The notes: generated by a model from the sequence alone, not told the origin. Positions 1 through 7,752 are shown, counted from the first letter of the stretch. The stretch: 11,565 nucleotides of DNA from an uncultured Bacteroidota bacterium (GCA_937885735.1 CALABN010000008.1:1-11565), one strand, 5' to 3'. Translations and numbers: made by a program.

Positions 1-93
1 GGACATAGTAGTGGTGGCGGTTCAGGTAGTTACGGTGGCGGCAGTTCGAGTGGTGGACATAGTGGAGGCGGTGGTAGCCGTGGACGTAGGTAG
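1..93 (+). CDS. C-terminal end of a Gly/Ser-rich protein (5' truncated by window edge)
   Basis: Frame 1 is open from the first base to a TAG at 91-93. It encodes 30 residues made almost only of Gly and Ser, with two His, one Tyr and a basic Arg-Gly-Arg-Arg end. The tail is internally repetitive: the nine bases GGACATAGT occur at 1-9 and again at 55-63, and both copies encode Gly-His-Ser followed by Gly/Ser runs. I cannot identify the family from this fragment. Such tails are typically flexible, surface-exposed or nucleic-acid-contacting, but nothing here decides which. The next start codon lies only 21-27 bases downstream with no terminator between, so it is probably co-transcribed with the outer-membrane protein gene that follows. 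Confidence 0.7.
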   Translation, partial: GHSSGGGSGSYGGGSSSGGHSGGGGSRGRR

Positions 94-120
94 TTTATAG
101 ACAATTAATTCAGTATGGAA

Positions 121-1575
121 ATGAAATTCAAGTCATTGTTTTTTTCGGTAGCATTGTCGGGCGTGACAATGGTTGCGTTCGGACAAAATGAGGATGATGC
201 TTTGCGATATTCAAATTATGTGCCTTATGGTACTGCAAAGTTCGTGTCAATGGGTGGTGCCTTGGGTGCCATTGGAGCAGATTTCTCCGCCAATTTGGTG
301 AATCCTGCAGGTGTGGGTGTCTTCCGAAAGGACCAAATGTCATTGACAACATCGTGGTATTCCAGTAATGTGAATGCCCGTTATTATGGAACGTCAAGCA
401 ATGCATCAGCAAAAACGTGTGCTTTGGGCAATTTCGGAATTACCAGTGTTTTTGAAACTGGTTCGTCAGGTTGCAAGTTCTTCAACTTTGGGTTTACTTT
501 CAACAAATTGGCTAATTTTGACAAGGATGTGAAGATAGAGGGCGTTAATGCTAATCACTCAATGCTCGACTATGAGGTTGATTGTTTCAATGATTATCTT
601 GATGAAGGAAATCTTTTCTATAGAGCTAATTTGTTTTACTTGAATCCTCAAGGCGACAGATACATTAATGATTATGAAGGTTCTGGAAATTATGGTGCAA
701 ATCAAACGAAACGTATCAAGTCGAGTGGACAAATGAATGAGTATGCATTTACGTTGGGAGCCAATTTCAATGATGCATTGTATATAGGTGGGTCGGTTAA
801 CATTACACATGTGGATTATTCACAAAATACCACTTATACAGAGAAACCGTTAGATGACAGTGTCATAAGTCTCGATAGGTTTTTCACTTTTGATAAGTTC
901 AGGACTTTGGGAAATGCGGTGAATGTCAAATTGGGTGCCATTTATTGGCTTACAGAGAATGTCCGTTTGGGGGTTGCCTTGCATTCGCCGGTCATCTTCT
1001 CAATGTATGATGATTATTATGATGAGGTTGAATCTCACGTTTGGTATAATGAAAATGGCGTGGATTTTAAAGATGATAAAATAGTTGGTATTGAGGGCTC
1101 AAGCGACTGGAAACTTAATATTCCTGCTAAGTTCATCGGAAGCGCAGCCTTTGTGTTCAATGGCGTTGGAATGTTGGATGTTGATTGCGAAGTGCTGAAT
1201 TATTCTTCATTAAGTCTCGACAATCAGTCTACTAGTGGTGGCGATTACAGCGATGTCAATGACGCAATTTGCGATATGTATCGTACGGCAGTAAACTTGC
1301 GTGTAGGAGGCGAACTTTCGTTTGGACCTTTGGCAGTGCGTTGCGGATTGGGCTATTATAGTAGTCCTTATATAACCGACTATGAAAACTCCAATGCAAA
1401 TACTATGGTTTACAGTGCAGGTTTAGGGTTGCGTAACAACATTATGTACCTTGACCTTGGATTTAGCCAAAGCACAAAAAATGAGACATATTATCTATAT
1501 GGATACGATGACAGCGCTTCATCGTTGAAAAACAAGAAGGGTAATTTCTCGGCGACATTTGGATTGAAGTTTTAA
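121..1575 (+). CDS. Outer-membrane beta-barrel protein, OmpP1/FadL/TodX-like
   Basis: Predicted outer-membrane barrel of the type annotated in Bacteroidetes as an OmpP1/FadL/TodX transport protein or 'hemin receptor'. The start at 121 gives a typical signal peptide (Met-Lys-Phe-Lys, hydrophobic core, likely cleavage after VAFG just before QNEDD). An in-frame ATG at 115 would add only Met-Glu. After the signal come a segment ending in a Gly-rich stretch (FVSMGGALGAIGADFSA) and NPAG, which resembles the conserved N-terminal region of the FadL-like family. The rest alternates polar and aromatic residues as expected for beta strands, and the chain ends in Phe (FGLKF), as barrel proteins commonly do. 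Length is 484 residues. The family role is uptake of hydrophobic compounds across the outer membrane; the substrate here cannot be told. It lies directly behind the Gly/Ser-rich gene and ends in front of a strong terminator. Confidence 0.82.
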   Translation: MKFKSLFFSVALSGVTMVAFGQNEDDALRYSNYVPYGTAKFVSMGGALGAIGADFSANLVNPAGVGVFRKDQMSLTTSWYSSNVNARYYGTSSNASAKTCALGNFGITSVFETGSSGCKFFNFGFTFNKLANFDKDVKIEGVNANHSMLDYEVDCFNDYLDEGNLFYRANLFYLNPQGDRYINDYEGSGNYGANQTKRIKSSGQMNEYAFTLGANFNDALYIGGSVNITHVDYSQNTTYTEKPLDDSVISLDRFFTFDKFRTLGNAVNVKLGAIYWLTENVRLGVALHSPVIFSMYDDYYDEVESHVWYNENGVDFKDDKIVGIEGSSDWKLNIPAKFIGSAAFVFNGVGMLDVDCEVLNYSSLSLDNQSTSGGDYSDVNDAICDMYRTAVNLRVGGELSFGPLAVRCGLGYYSSPYITDYENSNANTMVYSAGLGLRNNIMYLDLGFSQSTKNETYYLYGYDDSASSLKNKKGNFSATFGLKF

Positions 1576-1601
1576 GGTTTAAATTGTTGCCAAATAATTA
1601 T

Positions 1602-1631
1602 AAAAAAAGAGGTCGTTAGGTCTCTTTTTTT
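1602..1631. terminator. Bidirectional intrinsic terminator
   Basis: The stem pairs bases 1602-1614 with 1619-1631 around the loop GTTA (1615-1618). It gives 13 pairs, two of them G-T wobbles. The outer part is a run of A on the left and a run of T on the right, so the hairpin has a T-tract in both directions. It sits between the convergent barrel gene (stop at 1575) and the leftward exported-protein gene (stop at 1648), and can serve both. Confidence 0.88.
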
Positions 1632-1647
1632 ATTCATAATAAGATAG

Positions 1648-2913
1648 TTATGTTTTTATCTTTTTCTTTTTTGCGGCAGGAAACAGCACATTGTTTAATA
1701 TGAGCCTGTATCCTGGTGAATTGGGATGTATTTCCATTTTTGTTGGCTTGTCGCCTACAAAATGTTGATAGTCTTCTGGGTCGTGGCCACCGTAGAATGT
1801 CCAGGTGCCATTGCCGAATTCGCCGTGAATGTATCTTGCTTCTCCTGCCGCTTTGTTTTCACCCATAACCAGCACGTTTGGCTTCAACAGTTTTGAATTA
1901 TATGCCGTGGTCTGACCCATAAATCCGCGAATGGTTGTCTCGTGGTTTTGGCAGAGCATTGTAGGCACTTGATCCCATTTGGCGGAGAATTCAAAAAGGG
2001 TGAAATAGTCGTTTTCTGCTGATACTTTGCGAGTGGTGGTCACGTCAATGTCGGAATATTCGTAAACAAGTGGATTTTTTTCAAGGGTGAAGTCTTGAAA
2101 TGCAAAAGTGTTGCTGAAATCAAGTTTCTCTTGGGCCTTGGGATCCATTCCGTCACCGTCGTACATGTATTCGCAAATGTCAGTGTTGGCGGCAGCCAGA
2201 GCCACATCGTATGAGTCGGTGGCGGAACACATTGCAAACAGAAAGCCACCATTCCCGACATATTGCTTTATGCTTTGCGCAACATATAGTTTTAGTTTCG
2301 ACACTTTGTTGAATCCCATTTTTTTTGCATCGGCTTCCGCGTTGCTGACTTGGCTTGTGTACCAGCCAGTGTTTTTATATGCAGCGTAAAATTTGCCGTA
2401 TTGCCCTGTGAAGTCTTCGTGGTGAAGGTGAAGCCAGTCGTATTGGCTCAATTCGCCATTCACGATTTCTTCATCGTAGATTACAGTGTATGGAATTTCG
2501 GCATACGACAGGACCATTGTCACCGCATCGTCCCACGGAAGTTTGTCTTTGGGCGAATAGACGGCTATCTTGGGTGCTTTTTCAAGTTTCAGGGCATCCA
2601 TATTCACATCTTCCTGACTTATCTCATTTAGTATGCCCATTGCTTTGGCATCGGCTATCACCTCGAAACTTACATTGCGTATAATGCATTCAGTTTCAAT
2701 CGCTTTGCTGTATTGCGTCATAAAACTGCCACCTCTGTAGTTTAGAAGCCATTGTGCGCTTATTTGGTTTTCAAGCACCCAATAAGTTATGCCGTAGGCT
2801 TTTAGGTGGTTTGTTTGTGTTTCATCCATAGGTATCAGCAGATACGACGCCTGTGTGTTTTGTATGACAAGCGTAAGGATTATTGTTGCCAATATCTTGC
2901 TGAAATGTTTCAT
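1648..2913 (-). CDS. Exported protein of the Bacteroidetes 'asparagine synthetase B-like' type, function unknown
   Basis: A 421-residue protein with a signal peptide (Met-Lys-His, hydrophobic stretch, likely cleavage after Thr-Gln-Ala). Mature-region features are LLNYRGGSF near residue 60, LHLHHEDFTGQYG in the middle, GGFLFAMCSATDSYD, FYGGHDPEDY, and a lysine-rich C-terminus after LILNNVLFPA. From memory, close relatives across Bacteroidetes carry the database name 'asparagine synthetase B'. The sequence does not support that activity: it lacks a Cys after the initiator Met, the class II amidotransferase domain and the SGGIDSS ATP-pyrophosphatase loop, all of which are present in the real asnB at 5864-7708. 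The Gly-Gly-Phe-Leu...Met-Cys segment is loosely like a class I glutamine-amidotransferase nucleophile elbow, but this is only an impression. The start lies two bases after the dnaB stop, which implies co-transcription with dnaB. The location is periplasmic or extracytoplasmic. Confidence 0.75.
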   Translation of the reverse strand: MKHFSKILATIILTLVIQNTQASYLLIPMDETQTNHLKAYGITYWVLENQISAQWLLNYRGGSFMTQYSKAIETECIIRNVSFEVIADAKAMGILNEISQEDVNMDALKLEKAPKIAVYSPKDKLPWDDAVTMVLSYAEIPYTVIYDEEIVNGELSQYDWLHLHHEDFTGQYGKFYAAYKNTGWYTSQVSNAEADAKKMGFNKVSKLKLYVAQSIKQYVGNGGFLFAMCSATDSYDVALAAANTDICEYMYDGDGMDPKAQEKLDFSNTFAFQDFTLEKNPLVYEYSDIDVTTTRKVSAENDYFTLFEFSAKWDQVPTMLCQNHETTIRGFMGQTTAYNSKLLKPNVLVMGENKAAGEARYIHGEFGNGTWTFYGGHDPEDYQHFVGDKPTKMEIHPNSPGYRLILNNVLFPAAKKKKIKT

Positions 2914-2915
2914 TT

Positions 2916-4451
2916 TTAAAATGGTACGTTGTCTGTTGGTGACATTCCCACTGGTTGTTGCACAGTGTCGAAATTCGTGTTTGGTGTAAATTCGGATGCA
3001 ATGTTGCTTGCTGGTTCTGAATTGGATTCTGCGTTCATTTTTGATTGGAATGTTACAGAACCTAACGATTCTGGGTCGCAGAACCGTGTAAACTCGCTCT
3101 TGAATTGCAACCTGACATCGTCCACGGCACCGTTACGGTGTTTTGCCACTATTATTTCGGCTACGCCGATAAGAGAATTGCCTGCTTCGTCCTGTTTGAG
3201 TCCGTAGTATTCAGGGCGGTGAATGAAAATGACCATATCGGCATCTTGCTCAATGGCACCAGATTCACGCAAGTCGGATAGTTGAGGTCGTTTGTCGCCA
3301 CCGCGTTGTTCCACTTGTCGGCTCAACTGACTCAATGCTATTATAGGAATGTTCACCTCTTTCGCAATTGCCTTCAGTGACCTTGAAATGGTGCTCACTT
3401 CCTGTTCGCGGCTTTGCTGGTTGCCACCTGCTGTCATAAGTTGCAGGTAGTCTATGATTGCTATTTGTATGTTCTGTGTTTGTTTCAGACGCCTGATTTT
3501 TGAACGGAATTCGGTGATTGAAAGGGCAGGAGTATCATCGATGAACATTGGTGCATTCTCAAGAACGCGCAGTTTGTTGTCGAGGTTTTCCCATTCCTTT
3601 TGTTCCAGTTTGCCAGTCTTCAACTTGGTGCTTCCTATTTCAGCCTCGCTACTGATAATACGGTTTACCAGTTGCACTGACGACATTTCCAGTGAGAAAA
3701 CGGCTACAGGTATTTTGTGGTCTACAGCCATATTTCGGGCCATTGACAGTACAAATGCAGTCTTTCCCATAGCAGGGCGCGCCGCAATAATCACAAGGTC
3801 CGATTTCTGCCAGCCCATAGTCAGTCGGTCAAGGTAGGTGAATCCGCTTGGCACACCGCTCAATCCGTCGTCACGCTTCGATGCTTCTTGAAGTTGCTCG
3901 TATGCATCCTTGATGACTTGCTGTATTGACGATACTTCTTTCTTTACGTTGCCTTCGGTCAGTTCAAACAGGCTCTTTTCGGCCTGATTCAGCATATCGG
4001 AAACGTCGTCAACGTCCTCGAACCCGTTTTTCTGCATCTCGGCGCCAATGCGGATGAGTTCACGCTGGGTGTATTTCTGGGCAATTATCCTGGCGTGATA
4101 TTCAATATGTGCGGTTGATGCTATGCGGTTGGTCAAGTAAATCAGGTACGAAGGTCCACCTACCTCGTCGAGTTTCTTGTCAATCTTAAGTTGTTGTGCA
4201 ACAGTGTTTATGTCGATAGGCTTGTGGTCCGACGACAGTCTGAATATGGCACTGTAGATTTTTCCGTGTTCTTCTTTGTAGAAATATTCAGGTTTAAGTA
4301 TTTCGGACACTTGCAGAATTGCATCTTTTTCAAGCATCAATGCACCCAATACCGATTCTTCAAAATCGACGGCTTGTGGTGGTACTTTGCCTGTGCCCAC
4401 GAACAGACTCTCTGTTGGCTCAACTTTTGTAGGTGTGAATTTCTTTGCCAT
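2916..4451 (-). CDS. dnaB: Replicative DNA helicase DnaB
   Basis: Hexameric 5'-3' helicase that unwinds DNA ahead of the replisome and works with primase. The 511-residue product has the N-terminal DnaB domain (about residues 20-125), a linker, and the RecA-like ATPase domain. The Walker A segment ARPAMGKT is at about 224-231, SLEMSS follows, the Walker B segment IAIIDYLQL is at about 330-338, and SQLSRQVE and DLRESGAIEQDADMV supply the conserved arginine region (about 390-405). The last 55 or so residues are low-complexity and end in NVPF. The reading frame stays open 48 codons upstream, but that extension is hydrophobic, unlike DnaB, and overlaps the ispE start. The ATG at 4451 gives the expected MAKKFTPT beginning and lies just below a perfect -7 element (4479-4472). 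There is no intein. The exported-protein gene follows after a two-base gap. Confidence 0.96.
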   Translation of the reverse strand: MAKKFTPTKVEPTESLFVGTGKVPPQAVDFEESVLGALMLEKDAILQVSEILKPEYFYKEEHGKIYSAIFRLSSDHKPIDINTVAQQLKIDKKLDEVGGPSYLIYLTNRIASTAHIEYHARIIAQKYTQRELIRIGAEMQKNGFEDVDDVSDMLNQAEKSLFELTEGNVKKEVSSIQQVIKDAYEQLQEASKRDDGLSGVPSGFTYLDRLTMGWQKSDLVIIAARPAMGKTAFVLSMARNMAVDHKIPVAVFSLEMSSVQLVNRIISSEAEIGSTKLKTGKLEQKEWENLDNKLRVLENAPMFIDDTPALSITEFRSKIRRLKQTQNIQIAIIDYLQLMTAGGNQQSREQEVSTISRSLKAIAKEVNIPIIALSQLSRQVEQRGGDKRPQLSDLRESGAIEQDADMVIFIHRPEYYGLKQDEAGNSLIGVAEIIVAKHRNGAVDDVRLQFKSEFTRFCDPESLGSVTFQSKMNAESNSEPASNIASEFTPNTNFDTVQQPVGMSPTDNVPF

Positions 4452-4471
4452 AAATATTGTTTTTATGGTTA

Positions 4472-4479
4472 CAAATTTA
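4472..4479 (-). promoter_or_regulatory. Candidate promoter -7 element for dnaB
   Basis: On the minus strand this reads TAAATTTG, a perfect match to the Bacteroidetes sigma-ABfr -7 consensus TAnnTTTG. Transcription would start near 4465, about 14 bases before the dnaB ATG. I found no clear TTTG -33 element at the usual spacing, so the call rests on the -7 match and its position. Confidence 0.5.
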
Positions 4480-4551
4480 AAGCAAGGTTGGCTAACCATT
4501 AAAAATATAGGCTTATATTTATAAACAAAATGGAATAATTTGATTTTAATT

Positions 4552-5379
4552 ATGATAGTACGTCCAAATGCAAAAATCAACATCGGTCTTAACATTGTAG
4601 AAAAACGAAGTGATGGGTTTCATAATATTGAAACTCTGATGGTTCCGTTCGGTTTGACTGATGAATTGAAATTAACAGAAAACAAACATATCGGTGCAAA
4701 GAAGTTTGAGTTGGTAATCGATGGTCTGGCTGTCGATGGCGCTCTCGACTCGAATCTTGTCAGCCGTGCATATCATCTTATCAATGCCGATTTCAACTTG
4801 CCACCTGTCAAGGTGGTTCTGCGCAAGCAGATTCCGATGGGTGCGGGGCTTGGCGGTGGCTCTGCCGATTGCGCCTTTATGATTACGGCATTGAATAAAA
4901 TGTTCGACTTGAAACTCAATGTGCTTGAAATGCAACGTTATGCATCGATGCTGGGTAGCGATTGCGCTTTGTTTGTCGAGAATAAGCCTGCATTTGCCAC
5001 AAGCCGTGGCGAGATACTCAAGCCAGTTAAAATCAATCTTAAGGACTATTATATAGTCGTTGTGAAGCCAAATGTTCACGTAAATACGGCTCAAGCGTAT
5101 AAGTTGCTTACACCTCACGCGCCCGAATATCCTATTCTTGGCTTGATTGACAAAAAGCCAGAGGAGTGGCAGGGAAAGATGGTGAACGATTTTGAGGAAC
5201 CTATTTTCAATATGTTCCCGATTTTGCCAAAGATAAAGGGTGAATTGTACCGTTTGGGTGCGTCGTTTGCATCAATGTCGGGCAGTGGCTCGGCAATATA
5301 CGGGTTGTTCAGCGCTGAACCAGATATGGCAAGATTCAAATTTGACGATTGTTTTGTTTGGTGCGGTAAGATGAAGTAA
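4552..5379 (+). CDS. ispE: 4-diphosphocytidyl-2-C-methyl-D-erythritol kinase (IspE)
   Basis: Phosphorylates the 2-hydroxyl of CDP-methylerythritol with ATP, the fourth step of the MEP pathway to isopentenyl diphosphate; cytoplasmic. The 275-residue product is a GHMP kinase. The start MIVRPNAKINIGL includes the substrate-binding Lys8, DGFHNIETLM follows, the ATP-binding motif PMGAGLGGGSADC is at 95-107, the presumed catalytic Asp is in LGSDCALF at about 137, and the third GHMP motif SMSGSGSAIYG is at 241-251. Length is close to the usual value of about 280. An in-frame TTG at 4540 would add four residues, but the ATG at 4552 fits the family. It is divergent from dnaB across 100 bases, where TATATTTA (4514-4521) is a one-mismatch -7 candidate. 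It converges on hslR with only five bases between stop codons. Confidence 0.95.
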   Translation: MIVRPNAKINIGLNIVEKRSDGFHNIETLMVPFGLTDELKLTENKHIGAKKFELVIDGLAVDGALDSNLVSRAYHLINADFNLPPVKVVLRKQIPMGAGLGGGSADCAFMITALNKMFDLKLNVLEMQRYASMLGSDCALFVENKPAFATSRGEILKPVKINLKDYYIVVVKPNVHVNTAQAYKLLTPHAPEYPILGLIDKKPEEWQGKMVNDFEEPIFNMFPILPKIKGELYRLGASFASMSGSGSAIYGLFSAEPDMARFKFDDCFVWCGKMK

Positions 5380-5388
5380 GTACTTCAT
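5371..5388. repeat. Inverted repeat spanning the ispE and hslR stop codons
   Basis: A perfect inverted repeat with 8-base arms, ATGAAGTA (5371-5378) and TACTTCAT (5381-5388), separated by AG. It covers the ispE TAA (5377-5379) and the hslR stop on the other strand (5387-5385). No T-tract follows on either side, so it is not a classical intrinsic terminator. It may still act as a weak end or RNA-stabilising hairpin for both convergent transcripts. Confidence 0.6.
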
Positions 5389-5765
5389 TCTTCGCCATTC
5401 ATCCAAATGTCGAGCATACGGCGGTCGCGTTTTGTGGGGCGTCCTGTCCCGCGGTCGCGATGCCCGTTTATGTCGGCGCGCAGAAGGTCTAATTTTATGA
5501 TTTCCTGTTCGGGAGTTTGGTCTTCAAGATAGTCGGGCACCAGTTTTGCCGATATTCTCGACGATGGAATGCCTAAAATCTTGTATCGATATAGAATGGG
5601 ATTCTTCTTTACTTCAACAATTTCACCCACTTTTATCGTGCGCGAAGCCTTTACGGCAACGTCGCCTATTATAATATGCCCTTTGTGGCACGCATCCGAT
5701 GCTTGGCTTCGGGTTTTGAAGATGCGGACGTCCCACAACCATTTGTCAATTCTTGTCTCTTCCAT
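5385..5765 (-). CDS. hslR: S4-domain RNA-binding protein, Hsp15/HslR-like
   Basis: A 126-residue protein with one S4 RNA-binding domain at about residues 4-60. The start ETRIDKWLWDVRIFKTRSQA is followed by the CHKGHIIIGDVAVKASRTIKVGE region, the standard S4 layout of Hsp15. The C-terminal end is basic (GRPTKRDRR), another family hallmark. In E. coli, Hsp15 (133 residues) binds free 50S subunits carrying a nascent peptidyl-tRNA and helps recycle stalled subunits; the same role is inferred here. It is divergent from asnB and convergent with ispE. The ATG at 5765 lies about 19 bases downstream of a perfect -7 element (5791-5784). Confidence 0.9.
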   Translation of the reverse strand: MEETRIDKWLWDVRIFKTRSQASDACHKGHIIIGDVAVKASRTIKVGEIVEVKKNPILYRYKILGIPSSRISAKLVPDYLEDQTPEQEIIKLDLLRADINGHRDRGTGRPTKRDRRMLDIWMNGEE

Positions 5766-5783
5766 ATCAATGTAGATTTATCG

Positions 5784-5791
5784 CAAAAATA
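5784..5791 (-). promoter_or_regulatory. Candidate promoter -7 element for hslR
   Basis: The minus strand reads TATTTTTG, a perfect TAnnTTTG match, with an expected start near 5777 and a leader of about 12 bases. The same eight bases occur on the plus strand at 8100-8107. No convincing -33 box was found. Confidence 0.45.
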
Positions 5792-5837
5792 TGATACAGT
5801 TTTTGTTTTTTGGAACTGATATTTCATAATTCGGAAT

Positions 5838-5845
5838 TACTTTTG
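5838..5845 (+). promoter_or_regulatory. Candidate promoter -7 element for asnB
   Basis: TACTTTTG is a perfect TAnnTTTG match, 18 bases before the asnB ATG. It implies a start near 5852 and a leader of about 12 bases. A TTTTTTG run ending at 5812 is the nearest -33-like word, but its spacing of about 25 bases is longer than the usual 19-21. The same octamer recurs upstream of the tRNA nucleotidyltransferase gene (9645-9652). Confidence 0.5.
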
Positions 5846-5863
5846 GCAAAAATCGAATGTGAA

Positions 5864-7708
5864 ATGTGTGGCATAGCAGGTTTTTATTCGGCAGACGGCA
5901 CTGCTGACCGACAGCAACTCGAGGCAATGGTCAACAGCCTGACTCATCGTGGCCCTGACGCTTGTGGCTATTACGAAGGCGCAAATGTCAGAATGGGGCA
6001 TCGTCGATTGAGCATTATCGACCTGTCGGCATCTGCAAACCAGCCAATGTATTCGCATTCTGGTAGATATGTCGCTGTTTTTAATGGGGAGATTTACAAT
6101 TACCATGAGGTGGCCTCGTCGCTTGGAATATCGATGCGTACGAGTTCCGATACCGAAGTGGTGGTTGAGGCGTTTGAGAAGGTTGGACCACGGTTTGTCG
6201 AGCATTTGAACGGAATGTTCGCCATAGCCATTTGTGACATTGCCACTCAAAAAATATATCTCTTCCGTGACCGAATGGGCGTCAAACCGTTGTTCTACTA
6301 TGTCGGCAATGGCATATTTGCTTTCGCATCGGAACTTAAATCGATAGAGCAACTTACTGATTTTCAAAAGAACAAAAGCATAAACAAAACGTCCGTAGGT
6401 CAGTTTCTTCAACTGGGCTATGTGCCTGCGCCAAACACTATATATAATAATGTGTATAAATTCCCGCAAGGGCACTATGCCGTCTTTGATGGAAAGAATT
6501 TGTCGATTTCGCAATATTGGAGTTTGTCGTCAATAATAACGGAAGATGCCCTGACAAGCGAGCAACAAGCGTTGGACAAGTTGCAGGATTTGATCGAAAG
6601 TTCTGTCAGATACCGATTGATATCCGATGTGCCATACGGAACGCTTTTGAGTGGTGGCATTGACAGTTCGCTTGTGACAGCCGTTGCCCAACGCGTGTGT
6701 GGCGAACGGTTGAATACCTTTTCCATTGGCTTCAAGGATAGCAAGCACGACGAGTCGCAATATTCGGAACAGGTGGCGCGTCAACTTAATACCAGTCATC
6801 ATCATCTTGTTATGACAGAGCAAGATGCAATGGACCGTGTGGCCGATTTGTTTTATTATTACGATGAGCCTTATGCCGATTCATCGGCGTTGCCCACAAT
6901 GCTTGTGTCGCAGTTGGCGTCCGCCAATGTCAAGATGGTGCTGACAGGCGATGGTGGCGATGAACTTTTTCTGGGTTACGGAATGTACGATTGGGCAAAC
7001 AGACTTGCCAACCCATTGTTGAAGTCGGTTCGCAAACCTATATATTATGCTTCGCAAATGGCCGACAGCCGATATCAGCGAATCGGGAAAATGTTTGATT
7101 GGCGCAATGGCGACAGTTTGCCTGTACATATTTTTTCACAGGAACAATATCTTTTCACGGAGTCGGAAACGGAGCGTTTTGTACGTTCGTCGGCCGATTG
7201 TGGCTTGTCTTTTGACGATGCATTGCCAAGAAAGGTCACTTCTGCTGAAAGGCAGTCGTTGTTCGATTTGCACTATTACTTGCCCGATGACTTGCTTGTC
7301 AAGGTTGACCGTGCTTCAATGCGTTATTCGCTTGAGTCGCGTGTGCCGTTGCTCGATTACCGGATAGTGGAGTTCGCTGTCAATCTTGATTGTAGGTTGA
7401 GGAAGAATGGCAGTGTCTCGAAATACATATTGAAACAGGTGCTGTACAAATATTTGCCAAAGGAATTATTTGAACGTCCAAAATGGGGTTTCAGCGTGCC
7501 TTTGTGCAAGTGGTTGCGTGCCGATTTGCGTTATTTGTCCGACCAATATCTCAACCGTCAGGTTGTGGAGTCCGCAGGTTTGGTCGATTATGTTGAGGTT
7601 GAGGCATTGCTTAATCGTTTTTACAACATTAAGATAGACTATCTATACAATCGCGTTTGGGCTCTCATCTGCCTGCATCAATGGTGGGTGAATCGTTTTT
7701 CCAAATAA
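5864..7708 (+). CDS. asnB: Asparagine synthetase (glutamine-hydrolysing), AsnB type
   Basis: Makes asparagine from aspartate, ATP and glutamine, in the cytoplasm. The start at 5864 is fixed by the enzyme: after Met removal Cys2 of MCGIAGF is the class II amidotransferase nucleophile. The longer open frame from a TTG at 5810 would bury it. The amidotransferase domain covers about residues 2-210, with HRGPD at 28-32, GHRRLSIIDLS at 45-55, NGEIYNY at 74-80 and SSDTEVV at 94-100. The synthetase domain has the ATP-pyrophosphatase loop SGGIDSS at 263-269, DEPYADSSALPT at about 334-345, TGDGGDELFLGY at 361-372, and KVDRASMRYSLESRVPLLD further on. At 614 residues it matches the longer Bacillus AsnO/AsnB-like members rather than E. 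coli AsnB (554). Relatives also occur in polysaccharide clusters, but no glycosyl genes are seen nearby, so a role in asparagine supply is the simplest reading. Confidence 0.93.
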   Translation: MCGIAGFYSADGTADRQQLEAMVNSLTHRGPDACGYYEGANVRMGHRRLSIIDLSASANQPMYSHSGRYVAVFNGEIYNYHEVASSLGISMRTSSDTEVVVEAFEKVGPRFVEHLNGMFAIAICDIATQKIYLFRDRMGVKPLFYYVGNGIFAFASELKSIEQLTDFQKNKSINKTSVGQFLQLGYVPAPNTIYNNVYKFPQGHYAVFDGKNLSISQYWSLSSIITEDALTSEQQALDKLQDLIESSVRYRLISDVPYGTLLSGGIDSSLVTAVAQRVCGERLNTFSIGFKDSKHDESQYSEQVARQLNTSHHHLVMTEQDAMDRVADLFYYYDEPYADSSALPTMLVSQLASANVKMVLTGDGGDELFLGYGMYDWANRLANPLLKSVRKPIYYASQMADSRYQRIGKMFDWRNGDSLPVHIFSQEQYLFTESETERFVRSSADCGLSFDDALPRKVTSAERQSLFDLHYYLPDDLLVKVDRASMRYSLESRVPLLDYRIVEFAVNLDCRLRKNGSVSKYILKQVLYKYLPKELFERPKWGFSVPLCKWLRADLRYLSDQYLNRQVVESAGLVDYVEVEALLNRFYNIKIDYLYNRVWALICLHQWWVNRFSK

Positions 7709-7731
7709 GAATAAGCGTTTTTATTGTTTGT

Positions 7732-7752
7732 GCTTTGCGCTTTACGCTTTAC
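7732..7752. repeat. Three tandem 7-base repeats (GCTTTRC)
   Basis: GCTTTGC (7732-7738), GCTTTAC (7739-7745) and GCTTTAC (7746-7752) lie head to tail, 23 bases after the asnB stop. This is a short slippage-type repeat, and no function can be assigned from sequence. Confidence 0.6.

Noticed and set aside
1..93. Gly/Ser-coding repeats as a CRISPR-like or minisatellite array
   Set aside because: Only a nine-base exact repeat is seen, it is in a coding frame, and there are no spacers.
3454..3837. Plus-strand open frame of 127 codons opposite dnaB
   Set aside because: It is antisense to the dnaB ATPase domain, Ser/Arg-rich in the way reverse-complement shadows are, and has no promoter or start support.
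4191..4502. Plus-strand frame overlapping the dnaB N-terminus and the intergenic gap
   Set aside because: It is Phe- and Cys-rich with no family resemblance, and it overlaps the well-supported dnaB start and promoter.
4452..4595. N-terminal extension of DnaB by 48 residues
   Set aside because: The extension is hydrophobic, unlike DnaB, crosses the ispE start, and lies upstream of the -7 element that fits a start at 4451.
5810..5863. Upstream TTG start for asnB
   Set aside because: The enzyme needs Cys directly after the initiator Met, which only the ATG at 5864 provides.
5837..6514. Open frame of 225 codons on the minus strand inside asnB
   Set aside because: It lies wholly opposite asnB, its translation has no recognisable domain, and asnB has all its catalytic motifs in frame.
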